Source: Succinatimonas sp. UBA6849
GTDB lineage: Bacteria > Pseudomonadota > Gammaproteobacteria > Enterobacterales > Succinivibrionaceae
Assembly (NCBI GenBank): GCA_002449335.1
Contig: DKDL01000072.1
Span: 102,154-124,017 of the forward strand
DNA length: 21,864 nt
Direction of reading: 5' to 3'
Below, one piece after another: positions 14,193 through 21,864 of the stretch. The notes under the pieces are model-generated. The model was given only the letters and a program-made list of their open reading frames with translations. It did no database searches and had not been told where the DNA came from. The position numbers were made by a program, and so were the translations under genes. The stretch's first letter is position 1. Every line of letters starts with the position of its first letter.

Positions 14193-16670
14193 GTGCTTTT
14201 TAAATACGTTAAATTTGCCTTCTGGGCTGCTTTGTTTGGTGTCGGTGTCTCAGGTGTTGCCGGTGCTGCTCTGTATTATCAGACCTTAGGTGATCTTCCG
14301 GATGTAGAACAGTTAAAGGAAGTTACCTTTGAAACCCCTATGAAGATCTACTCTGCTGATAACAAACTCATAGGTGAGTTTGGTGAAAGCAAGAGAATTC
14401 CTGTTGCCTTAGACAAGATCCCTTTAAAGATGAGACAGGCTTTTCTGGCAATTGAGGATACACGTTTTTATGATCACAGCGGTATCGATCCTATTGGTAT
14501 CGTCCGTGCAGCTATTGTTGCAGCAACCTCAGCATCTGCTAAACAGGGTGCTAGTACCATTACTCAGCAGGTAGCAAGAAACTTCTTTCTAACCAGAGAA
14601 AAGACCTTAAAAAGAAAGATTAAAGAAGTCTTTATCTCATTGAGAATCGAGCAGGTTTTAACTAAGGATGAGATCTTTGAGTTATATCTAAATAAGATTG
14701 CACTAGGCCACCGCTCTTATGGTGTAGCAGCAGCTGCTCAAACCTATTATGGTAAAAACTTAGATGAATTAACCTTAGGTCAGATGGCTACTATTGCAGG
14801 TCTTCCAAAGGCACCTTCATCATTAAATCCTATTTCAAATCCTGAAAGATCAAAAGATCGCCGTCATCTGGTTTTAGACAGAATGTACTCTTTAGGCTAC
14901 ATCACTAAAGATGAGTACGATAAGGCTGATGCTGAGCCTTATAAAGCTGAATTCCATGCAAGTAAACTTGAAGCTTATGCTCCATATGTGGCAGAAAAAG
15001 CAAGACAGTTAGCTTTAGACAGATTTGGTCCTTCTGCCTATACTGACGGTATTGAAATTTACACTACTGTTTTAGCAAAAGACCAAGAAGCAGCTCATGA
15101 AGCTGTTTTTAGAGCTGTTAATGACTATGACAAACGTCATGGTTACAGAGGTTCTAAAGAGAACATCAATGCTTTAAAAGAAAAGGATGATAAGTTTGAT
15201 GTGGATAAGTACCTTTACTCTAAAGATATTTACCATTACATCCATCCTGCTGTAGTTACCGCATTAGATGATAAGTCAGGTCTTCTGCAGGCTTATGGCA
15301 GAAAAGGTCAGGACATCACCATAAGCTATCAGAACCTAAAATGGGCTGCACCTTTTATCAATGATAAAAGACAGGGACCTACTCCTAAGAAAGTATCTGA
15401 TGTAGCTAAATTAGGTGATCTTATCTTCTACAGCATCAATGATAAAAATGAAGCTGAATTAGCTCAGGTACCCGAGGTTGAAGCTTCAATTGTAGCTTTA
15501 AATCAGTACAACGGTGCTATCGTAGCTATGGTTGGCGGTTATGACTTTGCTAAAAGCAAGTTTGACAGAACCACTCAGTCAACTCGTCAGACCGGTTCTA
15601 ACTTCAAGCCTTTCTTATACTCAGCAGCTGTTGCTAAAGGCATTAATATCAACTCAATTTTCCAGGATGAGCCAATTAGAACCTGGGATCCAGGTTCACG
15701 TACCTGGTGGGAACCTAAGAACTCACCTAACCGTTATGACGGTCCAATGTCTTTACGTGAAGGTCTAGCCCGTTCTAAGAACGTAGTTTCCATAAGACTT
15801 ATCCGCCAAATCGGTGTGCACAATGTAGTTGAGCATGTAGAAAAGTTTGGTCTTAATGTACCTCGTTCACAGCAGGTTGAAGCTATGGCTTTAGGCTCTG
15901 TTGAGGTAACACCACTTGATCTGGTTACAGGTTATGCAACCTTTGCTAACGGCGGTTATAAGATTGAACCATACCTAGTATCAAAGATTGTTAAAAACGG
16001 TGGCATTGTTTATCAGTACAATCCAAAGGTAGCTGATCCTACTGCACCTGATATTGTAAAAAATGGTATTAAGCTCGAATACGAGGATGGCACTACTGTT
16101 CCTGACAATATGGCAACACAGGTACTCTCTCACAAGAATGCTTACATCGTAGCCGATATGATGAGATCAGTAATCTATGGTGGTGAAGGTCTATCAGGTC
16201 CTTACTGGGGTACTGGTTCTAGAGCTTCTGCTACAACCGGTAGAACCGATCTGCATGGTAAGACTGGTACTACTAACAATGTTCATGATGCCTGGTTCTC
16301 TGGCTTTAATGGAAACGTAGTTGCAACCTCATGGATGGGCTTTGATACTGACCGTGATTTAGGCTGGTCAAGAACTCAAGGTCCTGAAGGTGGTGCCTAT
16401 TCAGCTCTCCCTATTTGGGCAAGATTTATAAAAATTACAGAAGAAGGAAAGCCAGCAGCTCCCCTACCTGTTCCTGAAGGTTTAGGTAAGTGTACCAATG
16501 CAGGTATTACTGATTGGTGTATCTCAGGTGGTACTTCAATTTCTGAAGCAGGTGAATCTGCCCCTGCTGATGAAAATGGTGAGGGTATTCCATCTGATAA
16601 TAACGCTGAGCAGGGCTCTGGTCAGACAGAGGTCGATACCTCTAACATCAGTTCAGATAATATCTTCTAA
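14193..16670 (+). CDS. mrcA: penicillin-binding protein 1A
   Basis: Bifunctional peptidoglycan glycosyltransferase/transpeptidase. I prefer the GTG at 14193 (825 residues) because GAGG lies six bases before it and the protein then begins with a short tail and a TM helix (~5-28) like E. coli PBP1A. An ATG at 14160 and a TTG at 14100 are in frame but lack ribosome sites. GT51 motifs: the catalytic E88 in EDTRFYDH, GASTITQQ (119-126), and the RIEQVLTKDEI/ELYLNKI segments. An OB-like insert (~300-420) follows. Transpeptidase: S469-x-x-K (TGSNFKP), S528-K-N530, and KTG at 690-692. The C-terminal tail is acidic and disordered, with two cysteines (CTNAGITDWC). Divergence from aroK matches classical gammaproteobacterial order. 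A strong terminator follows. Confidence 0.94.
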   Translation: MLFKYVKFAFWAALFGVGVSGVAGAALYYQTLGDLPDVEQLKEVTFETPMKIYSADNKLIGEFGESKRIPVALDKIPLKMRQAFLAIEDTRFYDHSGIDPIGIVRAAIVAATSASAKQGASTITQQVARNFFLTREKTLKRKIKEVFISLRIEQVLTKDEIFELYLNKIALGHRSYGVAAAAQTYYGKNLDELTLGQMATIAGLPKAPSSLNPISNPERSKDRRHLVLDRMYSLGYITKDEYDKADAEPYKAEFHASKLEAYAPYVAEKARQLALDRFGPSAYTDGIEIYTTVLAKDQEAAHEAVFRAVNDYDKRHGYRGSKENINALKEKDDKFDVDKYLYSKDIYHYIHPAVVTALDDKSGLLQAYGRKGQDITISYQNLKWAAPFINDKRQGPTPKKVSDVAKLGDLIFYSINDKNEAELAQVPEVEASIVALNQYNGAIVAMVGGYDFAKSKFDRTTQSTRQTGSNFKPFLYSAAVAKGININSIFQDEPIRTWDPGSRTWWEPKNSPNRYDGPMSLREGLARSKNVVSIRLIRQIGVHNVVEHVEKFGLNVPRSQQVEAMALGSVEVTPLDLVTGYATFANGGYKIEPYLVSKIVKNGGIVYQYNPKVADPTAPDIVKNGIKLEYEDGTTVPDNMATQVLSHKNAYIVADMMRSVIYGGEGLSGPYWGTGSRASATTGRTDLHGKTGTTNNVHDAWFSGFNGNVVATSWMGFDTDRDLGWSRTQGPEGGAYSALPIWARFIKITEEGKPAAPLPVPEGLGKCTNAGITDWCISGGTSISEAGESAPADENGEGIPSDNNAEQGSGQTEVDTSNISSDNIF

Positions 16671-16701
16671 AGGGAGAATTCTCTCTTTTTAATGATTTCT
16701 T

Positions 16702-16733
16702 TAAAAGCACATCTTTGGATGTGCTTTTATTTT
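16702..16733 (+). terminator. rho-independent terminator of mrcA
   Basis: A 12-bp perfect stem TAAAAGCACATC (16702-16713) / GATGTGCTTTTA (16718-16729), loop TTTG, then ATTTTG, 31 bases after the mrcA stop. A smaller palindrome GAGAATTCTC followed by T residues (16674-16690) precedes it. Confidence 0.85.
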
Positions 16734-16860
16734 GGGTAACGCTTATAAGTAACAAGATAACTTACTTCATTGCGAACACTCATTCTCATACGTGTTTTTC
16801 TAAAGCTGTTCAATTCAAAATGTAGTAGCGTTAGAATATGTCGCGTCTTTGGAGGATGAC

Positions 16861-17628
16861 ATGACTATTGATATCTATGTATACCTAATCGTATTACCTT
16901 TCATGTTTTTAGCAGGTTTTGTTGATGCAATTGCAGGCGGTGGAGCCTTAATTGCGCTACCAGGTATGTTCATCGCAGGCCTTCCTACTCATACAGCTTT
17001 AGGTACCAATAAATTTGGAGCAATGTTTGGTACACTCTTCACCACCATCAGATTTATCACCAAAGGATTCATCAATCTAAAGATTGCAGCAATCATTGCC
17101 ATTTTCACCATCTCAGGCGCGGCCTTAGGTACAAACTTAGTTTTAATGGTATCTAGCAACAGTTATAAGATTGCGCTTCTAGTAGGTCTTCCAATTACTG
17201 CTTTCTATCTCTTAAGAAAGCGTGCTCTAAAAGACTATTCTGAGGAGATCCCTCAAAATAAACTCATCATACGCTGTATTCTCATTACTTTTATTGTGGG
17301 GATTTATGATGGCTTTTATGGACCAGGCTCAGGTACCTTCTTGCTCTTGTGTTTCTGTGCATTTACTCACATGAGTGTCCAAAAATCAAATGGCCTTACT
17401 AAAGCAGAGAACCTGATTTCAGATATCACCTCTATGATCTTATTCTTAAGACACGGTGATGTTCTGTTGCTTTTAGGTATTATGGCTGCAGTTTCTAATA
17501 TTGCAGGTAATTATCTTGGTGCTAAATTCTTTGAAAAGAAAGGCGCCTTTGCAACCCGTCCAATTATGATTGTGGTAATCAGTTTATTTATTTTAAAGGT
17601 AGGCTATGACGTAATCACTGGGCAGTAA
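16861..17628 (+). CDS. TauE/SafE-family membrane permease, YfcA-like
   Basis: Integral inner-membrane protein of the TSUP (TauE/SafE) family, linked in characterised members to export or uptake of sulfonates, sulfite, sulfoacetate or related anions. The start is the ATG at 16861, five bases after a perfect GGAGG, giving 255 residues; the upstream TTG at 16849 lies before that site. About eight hydrophobic helices are visible, in two inverted halves. The first half carries DAIAGGGALIALP...ALGTNKFG and the second the pseudo-repeat GIYDGFYGPGSGTFLLL...NGLTKAENL, both diagnostic. It stands alone, converging with an MFS transporter on a shared terminator. The substrate cannot be read from sequence. 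Confidence 0.88.
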   Translation: MTIDIYVYLIVLPFMFLAGFVDAIAGGGALIALPGMFIAGLPTHTALGTNKFGAMFGTLFTTIRFITKGFINLKIAAIIAIFTISGAALGTNLVLMVSSNSYKIALLVGLPITAFYLLRKRALKDYSEEIPQNKLIIRCILITFIVGIYDGFYGPGSGTFLLLCFCAFTHMSVQKSNGLTKAENLISDITSMILFLRHGDVLLLLGIMAAVSNIAGNYLGAKFFEKKGAFATRPIMIVVISLFILKVGYDVITGQ

Positions 17629-17665
17629 AAGAACCTTTACCTTGAAAATTACTTTGAGATTACTT

Positions 17666-17706
17666 AAAAGAAGGCTGTAACTATAAAATCGTTACAGCCT
17701 TCTTTT
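17666..17706. terminator. bidirectional terminator between the two transporters
   Basis: A 16-bp stem, AAAAGAAGGCTGTAAC (17666-17681) paired with 17691-17706, nine-base loop. T runs end both strands, as expected between convergent genes. Confidence 0.87.
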
Positions 17707-17724
17707 GTTGTCAAAGGTATAGCT

Positions 17725-18894
17725 TTAGTTATTTCTATTTTGCTTTAAGATCTTAAAGCTTACTAGAGCTACTACAAAGACGCCTATACCTAAAAGCTCA
17801 AATGATCTCTCTAATGATGAGAGCTTTGATACATAACCTATGATCACAGGTCCTAGTAAGATACCAGAGTATCCTAATGAGTTAATAATTGAGATTGCTG
17901 ATTGTACCTTAATACCTGGAATTGAGCCTGTAAAAGATACTAGCTGAGGCACAATATTACCTGCACCTAAGCCGATGATAGTAAATCCAATCATCATACC
18001 AACATAGTGCTCAACAGTTGCGGTAATAAAGAAACCTGTTGCTACCATAATAGCGCCGAATACAACAGTTCTTCTGCGACCTATGGTAGTTACAAGCTTA
18101 TTTCCTGAGAATCTTGCAATAGTCATAGTTACAGCAAAGAATGCATAGAAGTAACCAGCGACCTCTGGAGTAATACCTCTGTTCTGAGTTGCAAAAACAG
18201 TTGACCAGCTCAAAAGCGCACCTTCTGAGCCATACATGATAAAGCACAGGCAACCTAATACAATGATCACTGGTGGTATTTTATGATGCTTTACATTGGT
18301 ATTAGTTTCTGCTTTTACATGCTCTGCATTGAAAGATTTGATATCAGTGATTAATGCTCTACAACCTACTAAGGTTACACCTGTCATGATTAAAAACAGT
18401 AAGAATGAGCTTAAATGAATGCCTAAACCTATGGTCAAAAGTAAAGACATGATCATAGATCCTACAATAGTTCCTAATGAGTAGCCTCCATGGAAACCTG
18501 ACATTAAAGGACGTTTGTAGATATTTTCTACTACAACCGCATTTACGTTTGATGCTACATCAATAGCAATCAAGCTTGCACCAAAGATTGCTAAGATTAA
18601 ACATAACAGCCACTCATGGTTTACAAAAGAAATGCCAATAAGTGACAGACCTAAAACTATACAGCCTGTAATAGCTACAAGTTTAGGACCAAACTTTGAA
18701 ATAAGAGGTCCTACTGATGGTAACGCGCACAGTGAACCAATACCCATAGATAACAGTAATCGACCAAACTGCGCATCATCTAGGTTCATACCCATTTTCA
18801 CAAATGGAACCATTGGTGCCCAAGCAGCTTCAATTGCGCCTAAAACACCAAAAGATAACTGATTTGATATTAAAAGCTTACGATTCTGATCCAT
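17725..18894 (-). CDS. MFS transporter, YbjJ-like
   Basis: Major facilitator superfamily membrane protein. I set the start at the ATG at 18894 because AAGGAA stands six bases before it, giving 389 residues; an in-frame GTG at 18942 lacks a ribosome site and would add a charged leader. About twelve hydrophobic segments are visible, with a hydrophilic central loop (FNAEHVKAETNTNVKHHK). GPLISKFGPK after helix 2 is a form of MFS motif A. DVASNVNAVVVE and RPLMSGFHGGYSLG resemble the YbjJ/FucP-like branch, which is poorly characterised in substrate. Its upstream region carries a perfect 12-bp inverted repeat, suggesting specific regulation. Confidence 0.87.
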   Translation of the reverse strand: MDQNRKLLISNQLSFGVLGAIEAAWAPMVPFVKMGMNLDDAQFGRLLLSMGIGSLCALPSVGPLISKFGPKLVAITGCIVLGLSLIGISFVNHEWLLCLILAIFGASLIAIDVASNVNAVVVENIYKRPLMSGFHGGYSLGTIVGSMIMSLLLTIGLGIHLSSFLLFLIMTGVTLVGCRALITDIKSFNAEHVKAETNTNVKHHKIPPVIIVLGCLCFIMYGSEGALLSWSTVFATQNRGITPEVAGYFYAFFAVTMTIARFSGNKLVTTIGRRRTVVFGAIMVATGFFITATVEHYVGMMIGFTIIGLGAGNIVPQLVSFTGSIPGIKVQSAISIINSLGYSGILLGPVIIGYVSKLSSLERSFELLGIGVFVVALVSFKILKQNRNN

Positions 18895-18942
18895 AAAAAA
18901 TTCCTTAAACCTGTAAAGGTTAGAGAAATACTTTTTAAACAC

Positions 18943-19006
18943 TGTTAATCAGGATCTTTAACTTTTTCGTAGCATCCTTAAGCCTTGATAATATTCCTGA
19001 TTAACA
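18943..19006. promoter_or_regulatory. perfect 12-bp inverted repeat upstream of the MFS gene
   Basis: TGTTAATCAGGA (18943-18954) and TCCTGATTAACA (18995-19006), 52 bp centre to centre, about five helical turns, beginning 49 bases before the MFS start. No T tract follows on the coding strand, so paired operator sites are more likely than a terminator. A further 5-bp hairpin AACCT/AGGTT (18908-18921) abuts the ribosome site. Confidence 0.65.
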
Positions 19007-19187
19007 ACCTAATTTTTGGTGATTATAAGACAAGCAATTTTAATTTTATTACACAGAATTTATACACAAAATTAAACCAATTCTTACAATATCAACGTTT
19101 ACAATAGGCACATCATACAGAAATGTACACAAAAAGCGATACACTTCAAAATAAAAAGATCTAGGATGGATGATTTTTTCAATTTTC

Positions 19188-19230
19188 AGAAAATTAAAAG
19201 GCCGTAACTCCACAAAAGAGCTACGGCCTT
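19188..19230 (-). terminator. rho-independent terminator of groESL
   Basis: AAGGCCGTA (19198-19206) pairs with TACGGCCTT (19222-19230), extended by CTC/GAG after one mismatch, loop CACAAAA. On the minus strand it is followed by TTTTAATTT, 30 bases after the groEL stop. Confidence 0.82.
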
Positions 19231-19259
19231 CACAAAATTTAAATTATTCTAAGCGATGA

Positions 19260-20900
19260 TTACATCATGCCTGGCATACCGCCCATGCCGCCCATAGGAG
19301 CTGCAGGAGCTGCGTCATCCTTACGAGGAGCATCAGCAATCATGCACTCAGTGGTTAGCATTAAGCCAGCGATTGAAGCTGCATACTGTAGAGCTGAACG
19401 GGTAACCTTGGTAGGATCCAGAATACCCATCTCAATCATATCGCCGTACTGCTCGGTACCTGCGTTGTAACCATAGTTGTCTGAACCGTTACGAACTTCG
19501 TTAGCGATAACAGATGCTTCCTGACCTGCGTTGGTTACGATCTGACGTAAAGGAGCTTCCATTGCAGTTAATGCAACCTTAATACCTACGTCCTGATCCT
19601 GATTGTCACCCTTTAAGCCAGCAATCTTCTTAGCAACGCGAACTAATGCTACACCGCCGCCTGGTACAACACCTTCTTCAACAGCAGCACGAGTTGCGTG
19701 CATAGCGTCTTCTACACGATCCTTCTTCTCTTTCATAGCAACTTCAGTTGCTGCACCAACCTTGATTACTGCTACGCCGCCAGCAAGTTTAGCAACACGC
19801 TCTTGTAACTTCTCACGGTCGTACTCTGAGGTTGACTCTTCGATCTGCTTACGGATCTGAGCTACACGCTCTTCAATAGCCTTTGAATCACCCTCACCAT
19901 CAATGATAGTGGTGTTATCCTTGGTGATTACAACACGCTTTGCAACACCTAAGTCATCTAGGGTAGCCTTATCAAGCTCCATACCTAATTCTGATGAAAT
20001 TACAGTACCTGCAGTTAGAATTGCGATATCCTGTAACATTGCCTTACGACGGTCACCAAAACCAGGAGCCTTAACAGCTGCAACCTTAACAATACCACGC
20101 ATATTGTTAACAACTAAGGTTGCTAAAGCTTCTGACTCAACATCCTCAGCGATGATAAGTAATGACTTACCAGCCTTTGCAACACCTTCTAGGATGGTGA
20201 TTAAATCACGGATGTTTGAAATCTTCTTGTCGCAAAGAAGAATGTATGGATTCTCTAATTCAACAGTACCAGTCTCGGTCTTGTTTACGAAGTATGGTGA
20301 TAAGTAACCACGGTCGAACTGCATACCTTCAACAAGATCTAACTGATCCTCTAAGCCCTGGCCATCTTCAATGGTGATAACGCCATCACGACCAACCTTC
20401 TCCATTGCGTCAGCAATTAAGTTACCAACAGTTGCATCTGAGTTAGCTGAAATGGTACCAACCTGAGCGATTGACTTCTTGTCTTCGCACTTGATTGATA
20501 ACTTCTTTAACTCTTCAGTTGCAGCTGCAACAGCCTTATCAATACCGCGCTTTACGTCCATTGGGTTCATACCAGCAGCGATTGACTTTAAGCCTTCGTT
20601 AACAATTGCCTGAGCTAGAACAGTAGCGGTTGTGGTACCGTCACCTGCTGCATCGTTAGCTTTTGATGCAACTTCTTTAACCATCTGGGCACCCATGTTC
20701 TGGAACTTACCCTCAAGCTCGATCTCTTTAGCAACTGAAACACCATCTTTGGTGATTAGTGGAGCACCGTAGCTCTTATCTAGAACTACGTTACGGCCCT
20801 TAGGACCTAAGGTAACTTTAACAGCGTTAGCTAGAACGTTTACACCCTCTAACATCTGGGCGCGTGCTTCGTTTCCGAAAATTACTTGCTTTGCAGACAT
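19260..20900 (-). CDS. groEL: chaperonin GroEL (60 kDa)
   Basis: Subunit of the double-ring ATP-driven folding chamber, working with the GroES lid. 546 residues, close to 548 in E. coli. The ATP site is intact: LGPKGRNV (31-38), D52, and AGDGTTTATVLAQ with D87. The signature AAVEEGVVPGGGVAL lies near residue 405, and the C-terminus is the flexible GGM-rich tail ending GGMPGMM. AGGAAG precedes the ATG by nine bases. It is co-transcribed with groES, 49 bases apart, and ends at a strong terminator. There is a single intact copy in this window and no anomaly. Confidence 0.98.
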   Translation of the reverse strand: MSAKQVIFGNEARAQMLEGVNVLANAVKVTLGPKGRNVVLDKSYGAPLITKDGVSVAKEIELEGKFQNMGAQMVKEVASKANDAAGDGTTTATVLAQAIVNEGLKSIAAGMNPMDVKRGIDKAVAAATEELKKLSIKCEDKKSIAQVGTISANSDATVGNLIADAMEKVGRDGVITIEDGQGLEDQLDLVEGMQFDRGYLSPYFVNKTETGTVELENPYILLCDKKISNIRDLITILEGVAKAGKSLLIIAEDVESEALATLVVNNMRGIVKVAAVKAPGFGDRRKAMLQDIAILTAGTVISSELGMELDKATLDDLGVAKRVVITKDNTTIIDGEGDSKAIEERVAQIRKQIEESTSEYDREKLQERVAKLAGGVAVIKVGAATEVAMKEKKDRVEDAMHATRAAVEEGVVPGGGVALVRVAKKIAGLKGDNQDQDVGIKVALTAMEAPLRQIVTNAGQEASVIANEVRNGSDNYGYNAGTEQYGDMIEMGILDPTKVTRSALQYAASIAGLMLTTECMIADAPRKDDAAPAAPMGGMGGMPGMM

Positions 20901-20949
20901 TCTAAATTCTTCCTAAACTTAAAAAATGATTCTTTTAGCTAGCTTTGTA

Positions 20950-21240
20950 CTAGTCTTCAACGATTGCAAATACGTCAGTCTCAGAGATGATAACTACATC
21001 CTTACCATCTAACTTCTCTTTCTTGCAACCATAGCCTTCGTTATAGATAACAGTGTCACCAACTTTTACGCTCATTGGAGATGTTGTGCCGTTCTCAAGA
21101 ACACGACCTTTACCTACTGCAACAACCTTACCGCGAGTTGACTTTACTGCTGCGCTACCTAATAAAATACCACCTGATGATTTGGTTTCTTCCTCAAAAG
21201 GCTCAACAATAACGCGATCATACAAAGGAACTAATTTCAT
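20950..21240 (-). CDS. groES: co-chaperonin GroES (10 kDa)
   Basis: Heptameric lid of the GroEL chamber. I take the ATG at 21240, five bases after GGAGA, giving 96 residues (E. coli 97) that begin MKLVPLYDRVIVEP; an in-frame GTG at 21252 overlaps the ribosome site and is not the start. The mobile loop EEETKSSGGILLGSAA (~16-31) contains the GroEL-binding GGILL segment. The family C-terminus, DVFAIVED, is present. It is the first gene of the groESL operon, under a sigma-32 promoter with a structured leader. Confidence 0.97.
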   Translation of the reverse strand: MKLVPLYDRVIVEPFEEETKSSGGILLGSAAVKSTRGKVVAVGKGRVLENGTTSPMSVKVGDTVIYNEGYGCKKEKLDGKDVVIISETDVFAIVED

Positions 21241-21250
21241 TTGTTTCTCC

Positions 21251-21300
21251 ACGGCTATCTACCGTAATATTCTTTTTTAGTCGGAAAAAGGCGTCCGACT
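21251..21300 (-). promoter_or_regulatory. structured groES leader
   Basis: Two hairpins can form in the predicted leader: AGTCGGA / TCCGACT (21279-21285 with 21294-21300, eight-base loop) and a small ACGG / CCGT (21262-21265 with 21251-21254) that ends directly against the GGAG ribosome site. The stems are seen; any role in stability or heat sensing is inferred. Confidence 0.45.
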
Positions 21301-21359
21301 GTCACCTAGCGTTTATCTATTAGTACAAGATAAAGCAATTAAACTTTTTACATCACTTA

Positions 21360-21387
21360 AAATGGGGATGGATTTTTTCTTTTCAAG
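21360..21387 (-). promoter_or_regulatory. sigma-32 heat-shock promoter of groESL
   Basis: On the minus strand CTTGAAA (21381-21387), a 13-base spacer and CCCCATTT (21360-21367) match the RpoH consensus almost perfectly. Transcription should start near 21352, leaving a leader of about 110 bases. No CIRCE element (HrcA site) is present, which argues for sigma-32 control. Confidence 0.9.
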
Positions 21388-21864
21388 AGAAAAAAGTAAA
21401 AAAAATAAAAATATTTTTTACTTATTGTTTTATAAGTATTTTAATACAAATTATTTTGAATTTACATGCAAGATTAAGCAAACTCAAATCATGAAAATGT
21501 AAATGACGATACGAGAAATTGAGAGAGATGAGAATACACTTTGTGAAAATAGAATTGTGCAGGATAAAACTATGAATAACTCGAATATCTCATATTAACT
21601 TGTATTCAATCAAAGTCATTCTGACACTGAACAAGTTTTATATTCAGAAGGGCAAACAGAGTAGGTCGCATCAATTATGATATCGAAACTTAATCAACTA
21701 AACTAGCTATACATACAAAGATCTTTGTGAAGATTATCATCTAAAATTTGCTGATACTTTAAAACGTATAGCTCAGTTAAAAAAAACGTCAAACTCAATT
21801 GTTGTGAATACTCAAGAACACCTACAGGTCTAAACGACACTCTGATACTCAGTAAAGGCTCTTA
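21388..21864. other. right-edge region with no supported gene
   Basis: Very AT-rich to about 21480, then mixed composition. No complete reading frame, ribosome site or hairpin terminator stands out. One plus-strand frame is open from a stop near 21705 to a stop near 21828, with coding-like content (LKFADTLKRIAQLKK), and the opposite strand is open from the window edge to about 21695. Short stop-interrupted frames to the left could be a decayed gene. I do not call one. Confidence 0.35.

Larger units (their letters stand above)
18895..19259. other. 365-base spacer between the MFS gene and groEL
   Basis: Both flanking genes are on the minus strand. It holds the MFS leader and the inverted repeat at its left end and the groEL terminator at its right end. 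The AT-rich middle (19010-19185) shows no gene or clear repeat; the MFS promoter presumably lies there. Confidence 0.55.

Noticed and set aside
19903..20307. 134-codon plus-strand reading frame inside groEL
   Set aside because: Antisense to a highly conserved gene with no ribosome site or family motif; a shadow frame.
21241..21400. CIRCE/HrcA operator at groES
   Set aside because: No TTAGCACTC-N9-GAGTGCTAA or close variant is present in the leader or promoter.

Overview
The window is an AT-rich stretch of a gammaproteobacterial chromosome made almost entirely of housekeeping genes. Three gene neighbourhoods match Enterobacteria/Pasteurellales-type synteny: parE, yqiA, cpdA, nudF; mrcA divergent from aroK-aroB-damX-rpe-gph; and groES-groEL behind a sigma-32 promoter. 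The low GC, the long class I-like dihydroorotase and the absence of dam would fit a host-associated anaerobe such as a member of the Succinivibrionaceae. That assignment is inference from synteny and composition only.

Left part (1-8900). All genes are on the minus strand except an ATPase and the dihydroorotase. The 5' part of parE runs off the left edge. Upstream of it lie a QseB/QseC- or PmrA/PmrB-like two-component pair and the small esterase yqiA. A plus-strand AAA_14/DUF4143 ATPase sits between yqiA and cpdA. It is preceded by the most unusual non-coding structure in the window: four copies of a 10-mer spaced exactly 32 bp apart, with a 16/17-bp inverted repeat overlapping the first copy. 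Then come cpdA (cyclic-AMP phosphodiesterase family), nudF (ADP-ribose pyrophosphatase) with its own terminator, and a divergent dihydroorotase.

Middle part (8900-16750). A tight minus-strand operon, aroK-aroB-damX-rpe-gph, has overlapping or abutting genes throughout. It links the shikimate pathway, a septal SPOR protein, the pentose phosphate pathway and phosphoglycolate salvage. mrcA (PBP1A) is transcribed divergently from aroK and ends at a strong terminator.

Right part (16750-21864). A TauE/SafE-family permease and a YbjJ-like MFS transporter converge on a shared bidirectional terminator. groES-groEL follows on the minus strand with a well-formed heat-shock promoter and a structured leader. 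The last ~470 bases hold no gene I can support.

No tRNA, rRNA, CRISPR array, intact insertion sequence or phage gene was seen. The candidates for something new are regulatory rather than coding: the 32-bp-phased repeat array (4161-4288), the adjacent dyad (4119-4194), and a perfect 12-bp inverted repeat five helical turns apart upstream of the MFS gene (18943-19006).
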